Counted from the first letter of the stretch, positions 1-6,582 are shown. The stretch: 10,136 nucleotides of DNA from an uncultured Collinsella sp. (GCA_902479205.1 CABSNX010000055.1:1-10136); one strand, 5' to 3'. Numbers and translations: made by a program. The notes: generated by a model from the letters alone, not told the origin.

Positions 1-228
1 GATCCCGAGATGATCAACGAGGTGCTCGAGGTCATGGTCCGTCTGGCCCAGCAGGGCATGACGATGATCGTCATCACGCACGAGATGAACTTTGCCCGTC
101 GCGTGGCCGACCGCGTCGTGTTTATGGCCGACGGCCAGATCGTAGAAACCGGCACGCCCGACGAGTTCTTCGACCACCCCCAGACCAAGCGCGCCCAGGA
201 CTTCCTCAACTCCATCAAGGGCCACTAA
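1..228 (+). CDS. Amino-acid ABC transporter ATP-binding protein, C-terminal fragment (GlnQ-like)
   Basis: This is the 3' end of a gene that starts upstream of the window; 75 codons are visible, in frame from base 1. The fragment opens with DPEMINEVLEVM, which matches the D-loop just after Walker B in polar amino-acid transporter ATPases (family usually about 240-260 residues). The H-loop follows in VITHEMNFARRVADRV (switch His about residue 28), then FMADGQIVETGTPDEFF and a short tail. In this family the protein sits on the cytoplasmic face and powers uptake of polar amino acids such as glutamine, glutamate or cystine. The substrate cannot be told from this piece, and the permease and binding protein are not in view. 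The next gene starts 51 bases downstream on the same strand with no terminator between, so the two may be co-transcribed. Confidence 0.93.
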   Translation, partial: DPEMINEVLEVMVRLAQQGMTMIVITHEMNFARRVADRVVFMADGQIVETGTPDEFFDHPQTKRAQDFLNSIKGH

Positions 229-279
229 CCAGACCGCCCGCCCGCCAGCCATGCCCATCCAAACTCGAAAGCTACACCT

Positions 280-1089
280 ATGATCGGAACTCGCACTTCA
301 TCGTCCTACACCCCGCATGTCGACGTTGCCCCCGCCGACCGTCCGCTCATCCTCGTCGCGCCGCGCTGGGAAGAGGCAGAGCCGTTTTTAACCGAGATGC
401 TCTCCCCCAACGAGGAAATCGCAAGTGTCTTTGTCGATGCCATCCTTGCCGCTGGCGGCCTGCCGCTGCAGATGTCCATCACCGAGGACATTGAGGTCAT
501 CCGTCATTACGTTGATATCGCCGACGGCATCGCCATCCCCGGCGGCCCCGACGTCAATCCCAAACGTTGGGGCGATGATCGACCCTACGATCCCACCCTC
601 TGCTGCGAGATCCGCGATAGCTTTGAGTTTAAGCTGGTCGGCGAGGTGCTCCGTGCCAAAAAGCCGCTCTTTACCACCTGCCGCGGCACGCAGTTGCTCA
701 ATGTCGCCACCGGCGGCACCCTGTGCATGGACGTGCCAAGTCTGGGCGCTCGCGAGGGCCGCACGCAGTGGCGCCATACCCACGTGCTCAACGACCCCGT
801 ACATCCCGTCGAAGTCGTGCCGGGCTCGCTGCTTGAACGCGCGGTTGGCGGGCACAGGCTGATCCAGACCAACTCCGCACACCACTGCTGCGTCGATCGT
901 CTGGGTAAAAGTACGCGCTTGGTCGCCAAGGCAACCGACGGCGTTCCCGAGTGCATCGAGGTCGAAGGCCAGCCATTCTGCCTGGGCGTGCAATGGCATC
1001 CTGAGTACACGTGGAAGACGCTCGAGACCGACTTTAACCTGTGGAAGTCGTTTGTCGAGGCGGCGGCCAAGGTAAAGCAGGCCCGTTAG
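280..1089 (+). CDS. Gamma-glutamyl-gamma-aminobutyrate hydrolase-like class I glutamine amidotransferase (peptidase C26)
   Basis: The 269-residue protein matches the PuuD/peptidase C26 family, cytoplasmic enzymes that hydrolyse gamma-glutamyl amides. The oxyanion region reads IAIPGGPDVNP (about residues 84-94). The nucleophile elbow is TTCRGTQLLNV with Cys134. The family-typical NSAHHCCVD segment lies at 198-206, and the remaining triad members are in GVQWHPE (His240, Glu242). Length is slightly above the usual roughly 250 residues because of an N-terminal tail of about 20 residues. The ATG at 280 is preceded only by a weak GAAAG-like ribosome site. A start further inside would cut into the first beta-strand (RPLILVAPRW). 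It sits 51 bases after an amino-acid ABC ATPase, so it may process an imported gamma-glutamyl compound or amide; that is inference. The exact substrate is unknown. Confidence 0.9.
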   Translation: MIGTRTSSSYTPHVDVAPADRPLILVAPRWEEAEPFLTEMLSPNEEIASVFVDAILAAGGLPLQMSITEDIEVIRHYVDIADGIAIPGGPDVNPKRWGDDRPYDPTLCCEIRDSFEFKLVGEVLRAKKPLFTTCRGTQLLNVATGGTLCMDVPSLGAREGRTQWRHTHVLNDPVHPVEVVPGSLLERAVGGHRLIQTNSAHHCCVDRLGKSTRLVAKATDGVPECIEVEGQPFCLGVQWHPEYTWKTLETDFNLWKSFVEAAAKVKQAR

Positions 1090-1110
1090 TTCGCGAACCG
1101 CACAACAGAC

Positions 1111-1153
1111 AAGGGCTCCCCGCCGGCCACATGGTCCGACGGGGAGCCCTTTT
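1111..1153 (+). terminator. Rho-independent terminator after the amidotransferase gene
   Basis: A perfect 12-bp stem (1111-1122 with 1140-1151, AAGGGCTCCCCG against its complement) encloses a 17-base loop and runs into TTTT. It lies 21 bases after the stop at 1089. Read on the minus strand it follows the HPt gene, but the T-tract on that side is poor, so any bidirectional use would be weaker. Confidence 0.88.
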
Positions 1154-1194
1154 ACCTATATGTAGCCGGCACACAGCCCAAGGCTCGCAAGCCC

Positions 1195-1551
1195 TTATTC
1201 AGCCGCCTCGCGCAGGGCCGACATCGTCGCCGCATATTGCTGCTGCAGCGCATGCATTCCCTCGCGAGCGCCGTCAACGGTATCGGCACCGCGCAGCGCC
1301 TCGGTCACCACGACCGCCGGCTCGTACAGATTATCGAATCCCAGGTTCTGGCTCACGCCTTTGAGCGTGTGCGCTGCCATAAACGCACCTTCGGCGTCTC
1401 CTGCCGCCATGGCGGCCTCCAGCTTGTCCATGCTCTCGTCATCCAAAAACTTGAGGGCAAAGCGGCTAAGCATTTCCTCGCCCATCAGCCGAGCGCACGC
1501 GTCATCATAATTGGCGCCAATCTTCTCATACGCCTCACGCATGGAAATCAT
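1195..1551 (-). CDS. HPt (histidine phosphotransfer) domain protein
   Basis: The 118-residue protein is a stand-alone HPt module, an alpha-helical bundle that relays a phosphoryl group between a hybrid histidine kinase and a response regulator. The signature AAHTLKGVSQNLGF is intact, with His61 as the expected phospho-acceptor and the usual Lys64-Gly65 after it. The rest is helix-friendly and rich in Ala, Glu and Met, with no membrane segment. A good ribosome site (AAAGGAG on the minus strand, plus coordinates about 1561-1567) precedes the ATG at 1551; Met4 is a possible alternative. It starts 23 bases after the stop of the REC/HD-GYP gene, so it is very likely the second gene of that operon, making the REC domain its most likely partner. 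No hybrid kinase is in the window, so the phosphate source is unknown. Confidence 0.88.
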   Translation of the reverse strand: MISMREAYEKIGANYDDACARLMGEEMLSRFALKFLDDESMDKLEAAMAAGDAEGAFMAAHTLKGVSQNLGFDNLYEPAVVVTEALRGADTVDGAREGMHALQQQYAATMSALREAAE

Positions 1552-1574
1552 GGATTAAAACTCCTTTGGTCAAA

Positions 1575-3455
1575 CTAAATCGTGGGAAACGCGACAACGT
1601 CGGCGGGGCGTGCCAACGTCTCGGCAATACGGTCTTGCACCTCGAGCAGGCAGTCGAGCAACAGCGGGTTAAAGGTGCCGCACTTACCGTCCAAGATCAT
1701 CTGGATCGCCTCCTTGTGCGGGATAGCGTCCTTGTACACGCGCACGCTCGTCAGCGCATCGTACACGTCGGCCACCGAAACCACCTGTGCGGCAATGGGA
1801 ATTTCGTCGCCCTTAAGGCCATCGGGATAACCCTTGCCGTCCCAGCGCTCGTGGTGCCAACGCGCGATCTGGTACGCATATTCCATAAGCGCATTGCCGG
1901 CGTGATGGCTACCCAGCTCACGCAGCATGTCGGCGCCAATCGTGGTATGCGTCTTCATAATCTCGAACTCCTCGGGCGTAAGGCGTCCGGGCTTGTTGAG
2001 AATCGCATCGTCTATCGACATCTTGCCGATATCGTGTAGCGCCGAAGCCAGGGCGATCGTGGAGCGTTCCTCATTGTCGAGGGAGATCGCGCCGCTACGC
2101 CGGACCAGACAGCCAAGCAGCAGCTCGGTCAGCTTCTCGATGTTCGTAACGTGCCTGCCGCTCTCGCCGTTGCGAAGCTCCATGACGCCGGCCATGATGT
2201 CGATGAGCATGCGACTGTTCTTGACGCGCTCATTGTACTGCTGGGACAGCAGGTTCGTCAGGCGGCGCTGTTTGGCGTATAGGCGGATGGTGTTGCTTAC
2301 ACGGCGGCGCACGACACGGGAGTCAAACGGGCGGTTGATATAGTCCGAGGCGCCCAGCTCGTACGCGCGCAGAACCATATCATCGGAATCTTCGCTCGAG
2401 ATCATGATGACAGGCAGATTGTCGATACCCGTTCGGCGCGACAGATCGGCCAGCACCTCAAAGCCGCTTATGCCCGACATGACAATGTCCAGCAGCACGA
2501 GCGACAACTCATCGCCATAGCGGTCGACCATGTCGAGCGCCGCACGACCGTTATCGGCCTCGAGGATGCAATACTCGTCCTTGAGCATCTCGTTGAGAAT
2601 GGCTCGGTTCATCTCGGAGTCATCGACAATAAGCACCAAAGGCTTTTCGCTTTGGAAGACCTCGATGGAATCGGCATCGGTCACGACCGTACCGGCTTTT
2701 GCCTTAGCGCGGCTCAATAACTGGACAGCGCGGCCAACGCCCTCATCGACCGTCTCGCCATGAATGAGAACGCCACCAACACATGCCGTCAAGCTCACGT
2801 ACTCATGGCCCGGAATAATCGTGGAACGAACGGCATCGGATACCTGATGCAGGCGACGGGTGAAGTCATCGGAGGGAATATTGGGCATGACAACCACAAA
2901 CTTGTCGCAGCCATAGCGCACAAGCTCGTCAGTCGAACGGATTCCGCTGCGCATGGCTGTCGCCACAGCACCGAGCGCAAGGTCGCCGGCATGACGGCCA
3001 CACATATCGTTGAAGACCCTAAAATCATCAAGGTCGATCATCGCAATGCCGGCATTCATGCGGGCGCTACGGAGCTTTTCCTCGTAATATCGGCGATTGC
3101 GCACGCCCGTCAGCACGTCGGTGTAGACAAGGTCCTCTTCTGTGGCCTCTTGCTCATCAATCGGACGCACCATCAGCAAGACGTGAGGCTCGCCCTCGAC
3201 CTTTAGAGGGCGCAGACGGGCGCGGTACTCAACACCATCGTTGAGCAGTTGCTCCGACACCTCATCGGAGTCTGCCAAAGCCTCAAGACTCGACTGACGC
3301 AGACAAGGGCAGCGATCGCCGGCGAGCAGGCAGTTAGGCTCGCTCTTAATCTGATCGGCCGACAGCAAACGCACCACGGGGTAGGTCTTCGCGACGCGGG
3401 CGACCTCAGCGGCAGCCTCCTCGTCGGTTAGATTGACCTCGTGATTATTGAGCAT
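1575..3455 (-). CDS. REC-containing HD-GYP c-di-GMP phosphodiesterase with degenerate GGDEF domain
   Basis: The 626-residue cytoplasmic protein has four parts. Residues 1-108 are PAS-like by pattern, with a Cys cluster (Cys42, Cys49, Cys51 in GDRCPCL). Residues about 110-262 form a GGDEF fold (DVLTGVRNRRYY) whose active-site loop is YGCDKF at 181-186 rather than GGDEF, so cyclase activity is unlikely. Residues 272-390 are a receiver with acidic pair Asp278/Asp279 and phospho-acceptor Asp323 in LLDIVM; the usual Lys before Pro-Phe is Arg375. Residues about 415-610 are HD-GYP with HDIGK (His474, Asp475), His503, HHERWDGKGYPDGL (534-547) and VADVYDAL, all the signature residues, so c-di-GMP hydrolysis is expected. 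The ATG at 3455 has an AAAGGG ribosome site 6 bases upstream (plus 3462-3467). It is followed by the HPt gene after 23 bases. Phosphorylation of Asp323 probably tunes the phosphodiesterase. Confidence 0.92.
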   Translation of the reverse strand: MLNNHEVNLTDEEAAAEVARVAKTYPVVRLLSADQIKSEPNCLLAGDRCPCLRQSSLEALADSDEVSEQLLNDGVEYRARLRPLKVEGEPHVLLMVRPIDEQEATEEDLVYTDVLTGVRNRRYYEEKLRSARMNAGIAMIDLDDFRVFNDMCGRHAGDLALGAVATAMRSGIRSTDELVRYGCDKFVVVMPNIPSDDFTRRLHQVSDAVRSTIIPGHEYVSLTACVGGVLIHGETVDEGVGRAVQLLSRAKAKAGTVVTDADSIEVFQSEKPLVLIVDDSEMNRAILNEMLKDEYCILEADNGRAALDMVDRYGDELSLVLLDIVMSGISGFEVLADLSRRTGIDNLPVIMISSEDSDDMVLRAYELGASDYINRPFDSRVVRRRVSNTIRLYAKQRRLTNLLSQQYNERVKNSRMLIDIMAGVMELRNGESGRHVTNIEKLTELLLGCLVRRSGAISLDNEERSTIALASALHDIGKMSIDDAILNKPGRLTPEEFEIMKTHTTIGADMLRELGSHHAGNALMEYAYQIARWHHERWDGKGYPDGLKGDEIPIAAQVVSVADVYDALTSVRVYKDAIPHKEAIQMILDGKCGTFNPLLLDCLLEVQDRIAETLARPADVVAFPTI

Positions 3456-3666
3456 ATGGGGCCCTTTCGATAGTTTCGCATGGTAGCGGTGGGTTCCAAA
3501 TGCTACAAGGGTAACACCTTGCCGATGCAGGTAAGCACGTGAATGCTGTTACATTTTTATGAGTTGGCAGACGACGCGATTGAAACCGCAGACGTGAGGT
3601 TTTGAGCGCATTTGTTAACACGGCCGAAACGTTTGCGAGTGAAGGCTGTTTTGATTTTTACGGCTG

Positions 3667-4464
3667 CTAGAGCCCCAGGATGCCACGGACAGTCTGGGCA
3701 GCCGCTGCCGGGCGATCGCGCAGGCCGTTGTGCGCGCCGGGAACCATTACGAGTGGACAGTCCAAAAGCTCAGCCGCCATCCTCGTGCCCGCCTCGCGGG
3801 GCGTGCCAATCGAGAGTTCACCCAAGAGCACGGCGGCCACCGTTTTCGACGCGCGAACGCTATCCCAATCGGGAACGCAGGTCATAGTAATCCCGTATTC
3901 GTTTGCCATGAAACTGCGGCCGTTGCGCAGGGCATGCTTGGCTTCTGCCTCGGTTAACTTGGGGGCCTCAGGGTCCGAATCGCCGATGGCGCCCAAGAAG
4001 GCCCGTAATGCCCTGGAGACCTTTCCCGCGGCGATCATCTCGAGCAAAACCGGGGCCGCGCCCAGGCCGGCGCCCTCATCCGTCACGGCGGGTTCATGCA
4101 GAATCGCACGCGAGATTATGGCGGGGTTTGCACGGAGAAGCTCCAGGGCCACCAGCGTACCGGCACTGTGCGCAAGCACGTTTGCCGGAGCGCCAATACG
4201 CTCGATAACGGCCTGCAGGTCGGCGGCCTGGGCGGCGAGGTCGTAGCGTCCGTCCGCAGCGTCGCCGCTCTCGCCGCAACCGCGGCGGTCGTAGGCAATG
4301 ACGCGGTAGTCACGGGCGAGCTCGCGGGCGATACCGTCAAAAAAGACACCGTCGACGCACGCACCGTGCACGCACACCAAGGCGGGTGTATCGGACGATA
4401 CATCCGGGCCGACATACTCGCGACAGGCAATCGTGGTGCCCGCATTCTCGACTGTAAAATCCAT
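3667..4464 (-). CDS. Alpha/beta hydrolase
   Basis: The 265-residue protein is an alpha/beta hydrolase fold enzyme, probably cytoplasmic because no signal peptide or membrane helix is seen. VCVHGACVDG (residues 31-40) gives the oxyanion His-Gly strand-loop. VIAYDRRGCGESG (55-67) is the typical second motif. The nucleophile elbow is LAHSAGT with Ser100 (Ala where many members have Gly). The C-terminal catalytic His is probably His245 in VPGAHNGLRDRP. The acid residue is not certain. Members act on esters, lactones, amides or C-C bonds, and the substrate cannot be read from sequence. The ATG at 4464 follows a G-rich stretch (GGGGGC) that could serve as a weak ribosome site. The gene is transcribed divergently from the radical SAM gene. 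It is separated by 211 bases from the HD-GYP gene downstream, with no clear terminator in between. Confidence 0.85.
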   Translation of the reverse strand: MDFTVENAGTTIACREYVGPDVSSDTPALVCVHGACVDGVFFDGIARELARDYRVIAYDRRGCGESGDAADGRYDLAAQAADLQAVIERIGAPANVLAHSAGTLVALELLRANPAIISRAILHEPAVTDEGAGLGAAPVLLEMIAAGKVSRALRAFLGAIGDSDPEAPKLTEAEAKHALRNGRSFMANEYGITMTCVPDWDSVRASKTVAAVLLGELSIGTPREAGTRMAAELLDCPLVMVPGAHNGLRDRPAAAAQTVRGILGL

Positions 4465-4486
4465 GTTGTGCCCCCGTCATCAATGC

Positions 4487-4518
4487 CCATCCAGTTGCAC
4501 GTCAGTACGGTTGGATGG
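4487..4518. repeat. Inverted repeat in the divergent hydrolase/radical SAM intergenic region
   Basis: CCATCCA (4487-4493) and TGGATGG (4512-4518) are perfect inverted arms with an 18-base gap, just upstream of the alpha/beta hydrolase start at 4464. A second small palindrome, GTTAA-CAGA-TTAAC, lies at 4540-4553. Either could be an operator or a leader hairpin; neither matches a site I recognise. Confidence 0.3.
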
Positions 4519-4649
4519 ACCCGCATTGCCTTACGCCTTGTTAACAGATTAACTGTACCTGACCCGAGACTTTTCATGGCACCGCATAATGAGCGACGTT
4601 AAAAAACGAAACTTGTAAAGCAAGAGCCCGCACCTTGCTCTGGAGCCGA

Positions 4650-4658
4650 TGCTATGCT
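4650..4658 (+). promoter_or_regulatory. Possible extended -10 promoter of the radical SAM gene
   Basis: TGC followed by TATGCT (4653-4658) fits an extended -10 element (TGn then TATAAT-like). No good -35 hexamer is found 16-18 bases upstream. A transcript starting near 4665 would include the ribosome site at 4675-4680. This is a weak call by eye. Confidence 0.3.
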
Positions 4659-4674
4659 TAGGCACAATTGTCTT

Positions 4675-4680
4675 GAGGAG
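4675..4680 (+). promoter_or_regulatory. Ribosome binding site deciding the radical SAM start
   Basis: GAGGAG lies 9 bases before the ATG at 4690 but only 3 bases before the in-frame ATG at 4684. It is 3' of the ATG at 4654, which falls inside the putative -10 box. Spacing therefore favours 4690. Confidence 0.7.
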
Positions 4681-4689
4681 CATATGCCT

Positions 4690-5466
4690 ATGTCTACGTT
4701 TTTGAATGCCAGCCCCATCTTTGGGCCCGTCCGCAGCCGTCGCCTGGGCCTTTCGCTTGGTGTCAACATGATGCCGGCGAGTGGCAAAATCTGCACGTTC
4801 GACTGCATTTACTGCGAAAACGGCCTCAACGCCGAGCGCCCCTGCCATGAGCCGTACAACACGGCCGCCGTGGTACTCGACGCGCTCGAGGCAAAGCTGC
4901 GCGAGATGGCAGCCGAGGGCGAGCTCCCCGATGTGATCACCTTCGCAGGCAACGGCGAGCCCACCGCCGCACCGGAGTTTCCGCAGGCCATCGCCGGCGC
5001 CGTCGCGCTGCGCGACGAGCTTGCCCCAAACTCTAAGATCGCCGTACTCTCCAACGGCACGCGCGCCGACCGCCCCGAGGTGCACGACGCGCTCATGATG
5101 GTCGACGACAACATTCTTAAGCTCGATACCGTCGACCCGGCGTTTATCCAGCTGCTTGACCAGCCTGTTGGCCCCTACGACGTCGAGCACCAGATCGAGA
5201 CGTTCGCAAGCTTTGACGGTCACGTTATTATCCAGACGATCTTTTTGACCGGCGAGTATCAGGGCAAGCTCATCGACAACACCGGCGAGGAGTACGTTGC
5301 CCCCTGGCTCGCGGCGCTTGAGCGTATTCGCCCACAAGAAGCGACCATCTACACGGTGGCGCGCGAGACGCCGGTCGCCGGCCTTGCCAAAGCAGCGCCC
5401 GAGGTGCTCGACAAGATCGCCGCACGCGTGCGCGCCCTCGGCATTCCCTGCCAGGTGAGCTACTAG
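4690..5466 (+). CDS. Radical SAM protein, COG0731-type Fe-S oxidoreductase
   Basis: The 258-residue protein carries the radical SAM cluster motif CTFDCIYCE (Cys35, Cys39, Cys42 from the 4690 start), which binds a [4Fe-4S] cluster and S-adenosylmethionine. The upstream motif FGPVRSRRLGLSLGVN is typical of the COG0731 group (small wyosine-related or uncharacterised Fe-S oxidoreductases). FAGNGEPT is the counterpart of the SAM-contacting Gly-Glu motif. VLSNGT and LKLDTVDP are later barrel strands also seen in this group. The protein is soluble, with no obvious C-terminal accessory domain or second Cys cluster. Wyosine synthesis is archaeal/eukaryal, so the bacterial members must do something else, and the reaction is unknown. 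The start at 4690 was chosen from ribosome-site spacing. It is probably a single-gene unit, followed by a long inverted repeat. Confidence 0.88.
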   Translation: MSTFLNASPIFGPVRSRRLGLSLGVNMMPASGKICTFDCIYCENGLNAERPCHEPYNTAAVVLDALEAKLREMAAEGELPDVITFAGNGEPTAAPEFPQAIAGAVALRDELAPNSKIAVLSNGTRADRPEVHDALMMVDDNILKLDTVDPAFIQLLDQPVGPYDVEHQIETFASFDGHVIIQTIFLTGEYQGKLIDNTGEEYVAPWLAALERIRPQEATIYTVARETPVAGLAKAAPEVLDKIAARVRALGIPCQVSY

Positions 5467-5507
5467 CAAAACCACGCAGCAGCCAGTGCCCGCCATCCCG
5501 CTCCATC

Positions 5508-5574
5508 AGTTGCGGTGATATAGTTCCTATTTATGCTGTTAAACCGCTTAAATCGGAACTATATCACCGCAACT
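5508..5574. repeat. Long perfect inverted repeat (20-bp arms) between the radical SAM gene and map
   Basis: Arm 5508-5527 is the exact reverse complement of 5555-5574. After one T/C mismatch the pairing continues for 5 bp (5529-5533 with 5549-5553), leaving a loop of about 15 bases. The arms are AGTTGCGGTGATATAGTTCC and its complement. It lies 41 bases after the stop of the radical SAM gene and ends 20 bases before the -10 box of map. No real T-tract follows, so it is not a standard terminator, although it could stop transcription. It may be a dispersed palindromic element or a regulatory hairpin. Confidence 0.85.
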
Positions 5575-5594
5575 TTATGGACGCGTGAGTGGGC

Positions 5595-5600
5595 TATACT
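5595..5600 (+). promoter_or_regulatory. Possible -10 element of the map promoter
   Basis: TATACT (5 of 6 to consensus) lies 25 bases upstream of the map start codon. The -35 region would fall on the end of the right arm of the inverted repeat (around 5571-5577), where no good hexamer is seen. Confidence 0.4.
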
Positions 5601-5611
5601 AGCTGCGGATG

Positions 5612-5617
5612 AAAGGA
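5612..5617 (+). promoter_or_regulatory. Ribosome binding site deciding the map start
   Basis: AAAGGA is followed by an 8-base spacer and the ATG at 5626. The frame stays open back to an ATG at 5533, but that codon lies inside the inverted repeat, upstream of the putative promoter and without a ribosome site. Confidence 0.75.
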
Positions 5618-5625
5618 AGTTAGCC

Positions 5626-6513
5626 ATGTATGACAAAGGACCCGTGCCTGGCCGCAACGACGCTTGCTGGTGCGGCAGCGGCAAGAAATACAAGAAATGC
5701 CATAGCGCCTTTGATGAGCGCCTCGAGCGCTTGTGGGAAGAGGGCTGGGAGGTTCTGCCCCGCACGCTCTATAAGACGCCCGCCGATATCGAGGGCATTA
5801 AGCGCTCGGCCGCCATCAACGTGGGCGTGCTCGATTATGTGGGCGAGCATATCGCCGCAGGCATGACCACCAACCAGATCGACCAGATGATCTACGACTA
5901 CACCGTCGAGCACGGTGGCACGCCGGCCGATCTCAACTACGAGGGCTATCCCAAGAGCGTGTGCACCTCAATCAACGACGTGGTCTGTCACGGTATCCCC
6001 TGCGATACGGATGTGCTGCACGAAGGCGACATCATCAACGTGGATTGCTCCACGATCTTGGACGGCTACTTTAGCGACTCGAGCCGCATGTTCTGCATCG
6101 GCGAGATCTCTGCCGAGCGCCAACGCCTGGTCGACGTCACCCGCGCCAGCGTGGAGGCGGGTCTGGCGGCCGTCAAGCCATGGCTACCGTTGTCCGTTAT
6201 GGCCGAGGCCGTGCAAAAGACCGTCGAGGACGCCGGCTTTAGCGTGGTGCGCGAGTACGGCGGACACGGCATTGGCAAGGAGTTCCACGAGGACCCGTTT
6301 GTGGGCTTTACCACCGAGGCACCCGATGTGGACACCATCATGGCCCCGGGCATGGTCTTTACCATCGAGCCCATGGTCAATGCCGGAGCGCCCGACATCA
6401 AGATCAGCAAGGGTGACGGTTGGTGCGTGCGCACCAAGGACGGCAGCGATTCGGCCCAGTGCGAGGTACAGCTCGTGGTGACCGAGGATGGTTACGAGCT
6501 GCTGAGCTGGTAG
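5626..6513 (+). CDS. map: Type I methionine aminopeptidase with N-terminal SEC-C zinc motif
   Basis: The 295-residue enzyme removes the initiator methionine from nascent proteins in the cytoplasm. Residues 8-26 form a SEC-C motif (CWCGSGKKYKKCH; Cys14, Cys16, Cys25, His26), a small zinc-binding element thought to help ribosome or protein contact. The pita-bread peptidase domain follows from about residue 48. All five metal ligands are present: Asp140 and Asp151 (INVDCSTILDGYFSDSS), His214 (GHGIGKEFHEDP), Glu248 (FTIEPM) and Glu280 (CEVQLVV). The substrate-contacting His122 (VCHGIP) and His221 are also there. It is longer than the roughly 250-residue SEC-C-less type because of the motif and linker. 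The start at 5626 was chosen from the ribosome site and because SEC-C proteins usually begin close to this motif. It has its own promoter-like box and terminator, so it is probably monocistronic. Confidence 0.95.
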   Translation: MYDKGPVPGRNDACWCGSGKKYKKCHSAFDERLERLWEEGWEVLPRTLYKTPADIEGIKRSAAINVGVLDYVGEHIAAGMTTNQIDQMIYDYTVEHGGTPADLNYEGYPKSVCTSINDVVCHGIPCDTDVLHEGDIINVDCSTILDGYFSDSSRMFCIGEISAERQRLVDVTRASVEAGLAAVKPWLPLSVMAEAVQKTVEDAGFSVVREYGGHGIGKEFHEDPFVGFTTEAPDVDTIMAPGMVFTIEPMVNAGAPDIKISKGDGWCVRTKDGSDSAQCEVQLVVTEDGYELLSW

Positions 6514-6521
6514 CTGTAGAT

Positions 6522-6565
6522 ACGCCGGATGCTGACGGGCACGCTCGTCTTGCATCCGGCGTTTT
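6522..6565 (+). terminator. Rho-independent terminator of map
   Basis: An 11-bp perfect stem (6522-6532 with 6552-6562, ACGCCGGATGC against its complement) encloses a loop that can form a further 4-bp GACG/CGTC helix. TTTTATTTA follows. It begins 8 bases after the map stop codon. Confidence 0.88.
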
Positions 6566-6582
6566 ATTTAAACGTTTTGCCT

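Noticed and set aside
1182..1193. Small hairpin GGCT-CGCA-AGCC next to the HPt stop codon
   Set aside because: The stem is only 4 bp (slightly more with a bulge) with no T-tract on the minus strand, so it is not supported as a terminator.
3480..3508. Promoter for the HD-GYP operon (minus strand TTGTAG, 17-base spacer, TACCAT)
   Set aside because: Spacing is right but the hexamers match consensus at only 3 and 4 of 6 positions, so it cannot be told from chance. I also looked for a c-di-GMP riboswitch in 3456-3666 and saw no matching pattern.
4620..4639. Short inverted repeat AGCAAG/CTTGCT upstream of the radical SAM gene
   Set aside because: Six-base arms at this spacing are expected by chance, and it does not align with a promoter element.
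4549..5496. Long minus-strand open frame (315 codons) across the radical SAM gene
   Set aside because: It is antisense to a gene with clear radical SAM motifs, has no recognisable domain or ribosome site, and is typical of high-GC shadow frames. The same applies to minus frames at 388-999 and 6640-7629 and the plus frame at 9001-10125.
5533..5625. N-terminal extension of methionine aminopeptidase from an ATG at 5533
   Set aside because: The codons lie in the inverted repeat and across the putative -10 box, and there is no ribosome site. The SEC-C motif is expected near the N-terminus, as obtained with the start at 5626.
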